DNA of 8,191 bases from an uncultured Rikenellaceae bacterium (GTDB lineage: Bacteria > Bacteroidota > Bacteroidia > Bacteroidales > Rikenellaceae), in contig CASDWR010000063.1 in assembly GCA_949284665.1 (NCBI GenBank), positions 1-8,191 on the forward strand. Direction: 5' to 3'. The notes beneath the pieces are model-generated. The model did not search any database and was not told the DNA's origin. It worked only from the letters and a program-made list of their open reading frames with translations. Each line of letters starts with the position of its first letter. Within the stretch, counting starts at the first letter, position 1. Shown here piece by piece: positions 5,834 to 8,191 of the stretch. The position numbers and the translations under genes are program-made.

Positions 5834-5841
5834 CAAATATA
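5834..5841 (-). promoter_or_regulatory. -7 promoter element for the nitroreductase gene
   Basis: On the minus strand TATATTTG matches TAnnTTTG exactly, 15 nt upstream of the ATG at 5818. TTTTG at 5859-5855 is a -33-like sequence but only 13 nt away, closer than usual, so the promoter is likely but not certain. Confidence 0.45.
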
Positions 5842-5863
5842 GAAAATTTTCGGGCAAAATTCG

Positions 5864-5871
5864 TACCTTTA
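5864..5871 (+). promoter_or_regulatory. -7-like element for the HAD/rdgB operon
   Basis: TACCTTTA has one mismatch (last base) to TAnnTTTG and lies 21 nt before the ATG at 5893, leaving a short leader. No clear -33 box was seen. Confidence 0.4.
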
Positions 5872-5892
5872 GGCGATTTAAACTGTGCGGAT

Positions 5893-6732
5893 ATGGAACA
5901 GCCGAAACCCACCGTAGCTCTGATTTACGACTTCGACGGGACACTCGCGCCGGGCAACATGCAGGAGTACGACTTCATCCCTGCCGTAGGCAAGAGCAAC
6001 GCAGAATTCTGGCAAGAGAGCAATCGGATCGCCGAAGAACAGGACGCAGACCCGATACTTACCTATATGTCCAAGATGATCGACGAAGCCCGCCACAAAG
6101 GGCTATCACTCCGTAAGGAGGCCTTCCGGGAATCGGGACGCCACATCCATATGTATAATGGAGTTCAGGAGTGGTTTCCACGCATCAACCGATATGCTTC
6201 GGGGCGTGGCCTCCACATGTTGCATTACATCAACTCGTCGGGGATCAAAGAGATCATAGAAGGGACTCCGATAGCTAAGGAATTTAAAAATATCTATGCC
6301 TGCTCGTTTCTGTACGATGTAGATGGGATTGCCTACTGGCCTGCTGTTGCGGTCAACTATACCAACAAGACACAATTTATCTACAAGATCAATAAAGGGG
6401 TCGAATCGGTGAGCGACGGGAAACTGGTCAATCAATACATTCCGGAAGAGTTACGTCCCGTACAATTCAAACACATGATCTATATCGGAGACGGGACCAC
6501 AGATATTCCCTGCATGCGGTTGGTAAAACATCAGGGAGGGCACTCCATCGCTGTTTTCAACCCCGAGGCAGCAGAGGGACGCAAACGGATCGAACACCTG
6601 CTCCCAGAGGGACGGGTTTCACACATCTGTCCGGCAGACTACTCCAGAGGGTCGCAACTCGACACACTCGTAAAATCGATCATCGACAAGATCGCAATCG
6701 ATTACAAACTCGACCTGTTGGCCGAACAGTAA
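5893..6732 (+). CDS. HAD-superfamily phosphatase-like hydrolase
   Basis: A 279-residue cytoplasmic protein with the full set of HAD motifs: motif I DFDGTLAP (Asp13 nucleophile, Asp15 acid/base), motif II in YINSSGIKE (Ser115/Ser116), a motif III Lys in the NKTQFIYKINKG segment (about 158-169), and motif IV IGDGTTDIPC (Asp200, Asp204) for Mg2+. A helical cap, about residues 20-100, lies between motifs I and II, as in the C1-cap phosphoserine-phosphatase-like group. The substrate is not evident; a phosphate monoester is likely. It is followed by rdgB after 11 nt, so the two are co-transcribed, which might suggest a role near nucleotide or phosphate-ester housekeeping, but this is inference from position only. 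Confidence 0.9.
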   Translation: MEQPKPTVALIYDFDGTLAPGNMQEYDFIPAVGKSNAEFWQESNRIAEEQDADPILTYMSKMIDEARHKGLSLRKEAFRESGRHIHMYNGVQEWFPRINRYASGRGLHMLHYINSSGIKEIIEGTPIAKEFKNIYACSFLYDVDGIAYWPAVAVNYTNKTQFIYKINKGVESVSDGKLVNQYIPEELRPVQFKHMIYIGDGTTDIPCMRLVKHQGGHSIAVFNPEAAEGRKRIEHLLPEGRVSHICPADYSRGSQLDTLVKSIIDKIAIDYKLDLLAEQ

Positions 6733-6743
6733 ATATCCACCGT

Positions 6744-7337
6744 ATGGAGATCATTTTTGCCACCAATAATACCCATAAACTCGATGAGGTAAGGGCAATA
6801 CTCGGAAAACGGATCCACCTGAAAACGCTTCGCCAGTGCGGCATTACCGAGGAGATTCCCGAGGAACAACCCACCATTGAGGGGAATGCATTGCAAAAGG
6901 CACGTTATGTTCATCAGCGAACGGGGTCCGATTGTTTTGCAGATGATACGGGGTTGGAAGTGGATGCGTTGAACGGAGCTCCGGGGGTCCATTCCGCCAG
7001 GTATGCAACCGACGGCCACGATTTCGCTGCCAATCGGGCACTTCTTCTGGAACGGCTGCACGGGACCACAAACCGTCGGGCACGGTTCCGGACTGTCATC
7101 GCCCTCATTCTGGATGAAAGGGAGTACACGTTCGAAGGGATTGTCGAAGGTCATATTACCGAATGTGAAGCCGGTGAAGGCGGTTTCGGTTACGACCCGA
7201 TCTTCGTTCCAGAAGGGTGCACGCAAACATTCGCCGAGATGCCGGCAGAAGAGAAAAACCGAATCAGCCACAGGGCCCGGGCAGTGGAACGACTTGCCGC
7301 ATTTCTCCAGGGAGAGGGGATTCTCACCTCGGAATAG
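6744..7337 (+). CDS. rdgB: RdgB/HAM1 non-canonical purine NTP pyrophosphatase
   Basis: A 197-residue enzyme that hydrolyses dITP, ITP and XTP to the monophosphate and PPi, clearing deaminated purines from the nucleotide pool before they enter DNA or RNA. Family signatures are all present: N-terminal IIFATNNTHKLDEV (Asn and Lys contact the triphosphate), FADDTGLEVDAL (66-76, catalytic Asp), GAPGVHSARYA (79-88), GGFGYDPIF (146-154, base-binding), TFAEM, and NRISHRARA (172-180). The length fits the family. It starts at an ATG 11 nt after the HAD gene stop and lacks its own promoter, so it depends on the operon promoter. It converges on rimM. Confidence 0.96.
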   Translation: MEIIFATNNTHKLDEVRAILGKRIHLKTLRQCGITEEIPEEQPTIEGNALQKARYVHQRTGSDCFADDTGLEVDALNGAPGVHSARYATDGHDFAANRALLLERLHGTTNRRARFRTVIALILDEREYTFEGIVEGHITECEAGEGGFGYDPIFVPEGCTQTFAEMPAEEKNRISHRARAVERLAAFLQGEGILTSE

Positions 7338-7442
7338 AAGCCTGGGCAGGGTGGCATCGTAGCGACATCAGGAAAAGATCGGAGGGAACAGGAAAACTAC
7401 AAGTCTTTTTGCCAGCAAACGACACGGCGAAAACGAACAGTA

Positions 7443-7462
7443 TTTCCCTGCATGCAGGGAAA
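7443..7462. terminator. Perfect 20-bp palindrome between rdgB and rimM
   Basis: TTTCCCTGCATGCAGGGAAA is its own reverse complement and can fold as an 8-bp stem with a CATG loop. It lies 105 nt past the rdgB stop and about 100 nt past the rimM stop, so it may serve transcripts from both sides. No T-run follows on either strand; it could instead be a protein-binding palindrome. Confidence 0.45.
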
Positions 7463-7513
7463 AGGTGAAAGACGGGACAGGTTTTGCCGCAGATTCAGAC
7501 AATATCCGGGGGT

Positions 7514-7547
7514 ATCGGAGACAGGAATGCCGTCCTCCCTATCCGAT
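7514..7547 (-). terminator. Hairpin just past the rimM stop codon
   Basis: ATCGGA (7514-7519) pairs with TCCGAT (7542-7547), and inside it AGGA (7523-7526) pairs with TCCT (7533-7536), giving an interrupted stem. It begins 16 nt beyond the rimM stop on the minus strand; on the plus strand it is followed by TGTTT, so it may also act on the rdgB transcript. Confidence 0.4.
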
Positions 7548-7563
7548 TGTTTCCTGACGAGAT

Positions 7564-8082
7564 TCAAATGTAAAGTTCAAGCAAACCGTCAGGGAGAGTA
7601 AAAGTAACTTCGCGGCGACGCACATTGAATGCGAGAATAAGTTCATCGGCAGCCGGGACCAAAGCGATATGTCCCCGGATATCGATTTCGAAAAGAGGGT
7701 TATGATCGCTATCGACGAAGCCCACGATCCGACCGACAAAATCGCGGCCATCGAACGATGCCTTGTACCCGACCATATCCTCCAGATAAAGGGTATCATC
7801 GTCCTTCGTCTCTTTCTCCTGATCAAGGATAAATAATTCGAGTCCGAACAGTTCTGCGGCACGTCGTTCGTTATCGATATCTGCGAAACGCATGACAGCC
7901 CCCGTCTGTCCGCGACGTTCGAGATATTCCAAAAAGAGAGGAACCGTCAGCGAGTCGATACTCACGTACAACGGTTCCTCGAAATTCCAGTTTTCAGGAA
8001 ATGCCTCGTAAAGATTCGCAATGACCCTCCCGTCCGAACCGAACGGTTTAGAAATCTTCCCTACCGGCAATCCCGAAACCAT
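7564..8082 (-). CDS. rimM: Ribosome maturation factor RimM
   Basis: A 172-residue protein needed for maturation of the 30S subunit head; it binds ribosomal protein S19 and assists 16S rRNA processing. The N-terminal RimM barrel shows VGKISKPFGSDGRV (about 7-20), EPLYVSIDSLTVPLFL (36-51) and the MRFADIDNERRAAELFG segment (64-80). The C-terminal PRC-barrel has DMVGYKASF, VGRIVGFVDS, the NPLFEID motif and the end LPDGLLELYI, close to the usual PeGLLEL. The frame is open to 8130, but the upstream codons overlap rpsP; the ATG at 8082 fits the family N-terminus and lies 7 nt after the rpsP stop, so rpsP and rimM form an operon, as in many bacteria. Confidence 0.95.
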   Translation of the reverse strand: MVSGLPVGKISKPFGSDGRVIANLYEAFPENWNFEEPLYVSIDSLTVPLFLEYLERRGQTGAVMRFADIDNERRAAELFGLELFILDQEKETKDDDTLYLEDMVGYKASFDGRDFVGRIVGFVDSDHNPLFEIDIRGHIALVPAADELILAFNVRRREVTFTLPDGLLELYI

Positions 8083-8089
8083 AGCGGTG

Positions 8090-8191
8090 TTATGCTTGCG
8101 GAGTTTCTTCGGCAGGAGCTGCAGCAGCATCCTGACCCTCCTCTGCAGCCGATTCAGCCGATTCTTCGGCAGCGGCGGCTTCGGCGGCGGC
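8090..8191 (-). CDS. rpsP: C-terminal tail of ribosomal protein bS16, 5' part outside the window
   Basis: On the minus strand the last 33 codons before a TAA at 8092-8090 read as an Ala/Glu-rich tail ending APAEETPQA. Bacteroidetes S16 proteins carry such an acidic, low-complexity C-terminal extension, and rpsP directly upstream of rimM is a widespread gene order, so the identification rests on tail composition plus position; the S16 core itself is not in the window. The tail is encoded largely by GCC, GCT and GAA codons, which makes the DNA repeat-like at the edge. Confidence 0.72.
   Translation of the reverse strand, partial: AAAEAAAAEESAESAAEEGQDAAAAPAEETPQA

Noticed and set aside
5228..5842. 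Plus-strand frame of 204 codons opposite the nitroreductase
   Set aside because: Antisense of a full-length nitroreductase; the translation has no recognisable domain.
6702..7271. Minus-strand frame of 189 codons opposite rdgB
   Set aside because: Antisense shadow; rdgB has every family motif on the plus strand.

Overview
The window looks like a stretch of a Bacteroidales chromosome, probably an Alistipes-like (Rikenellaceae) genome. This rests on the gene families (a DUF4290 protein, a PepSY-like DUF2874 protein, an S16 with an Ala/Glu-rich tail, a sigma54-type AAA+ regulator with a GAFTSA loop and no HTH), on the lack of strong Shine-Dalgarno sequences, and on several matches to the Bacteroidetes -7 promoter element TAnnTTTG. 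Base composition is roughly balanced. No phage, transposase, CRISPR, tRNA or rRNA signal was seen.

Left block (1-2167): the first codons of a secreted-protein gene (1-44, minus) and a DUF4290 gene (130-780, minus) face away from a sigma54-activator-like AAA+ protein (1019-2167, plus). The divergent gap (781-1018) holds two nearly overlapping promoters and a long, GC-rich, possibly structured leader for DUF4290. The AAA+ protein has a degenerate receiver domain that lacks its phosphoacceptor Asp, and it has no DNA-binding domain.

Middle block (2274-5009, all minus): an OmpR-type response regulator and its sensor kinase form an operon with a 4-nt gap, followed by a small exported PepSY-like protein. 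The most interesting regulatory signal is a direct repeat of TCTGAAA with 11-bp period. It lies upstream of both the response regulator and the PepSY-like gene, each time 8-9 nt upstream of a weak -7 element. This suggests an autoregulated envelope-sensing circuit in which the response regulator also controls the PepSY-like protein.

Right block (5270-8191): an FMN nitroreductase (minus) diverges from a HAD-family hydrolase and rdgB (plus operon, 11-nt gap), which acts in nucleotide-pool sanitation. These converge on an rpsP-rimM ribosome maturation operon (minus), whose S16 gene is cut by the window edge and visible only as its low-complexity C-terminal tail. Both convergent gaps (2168-2273 and 7338-7563) contain strong inverted repeats that probably act as bidirectional terminators.
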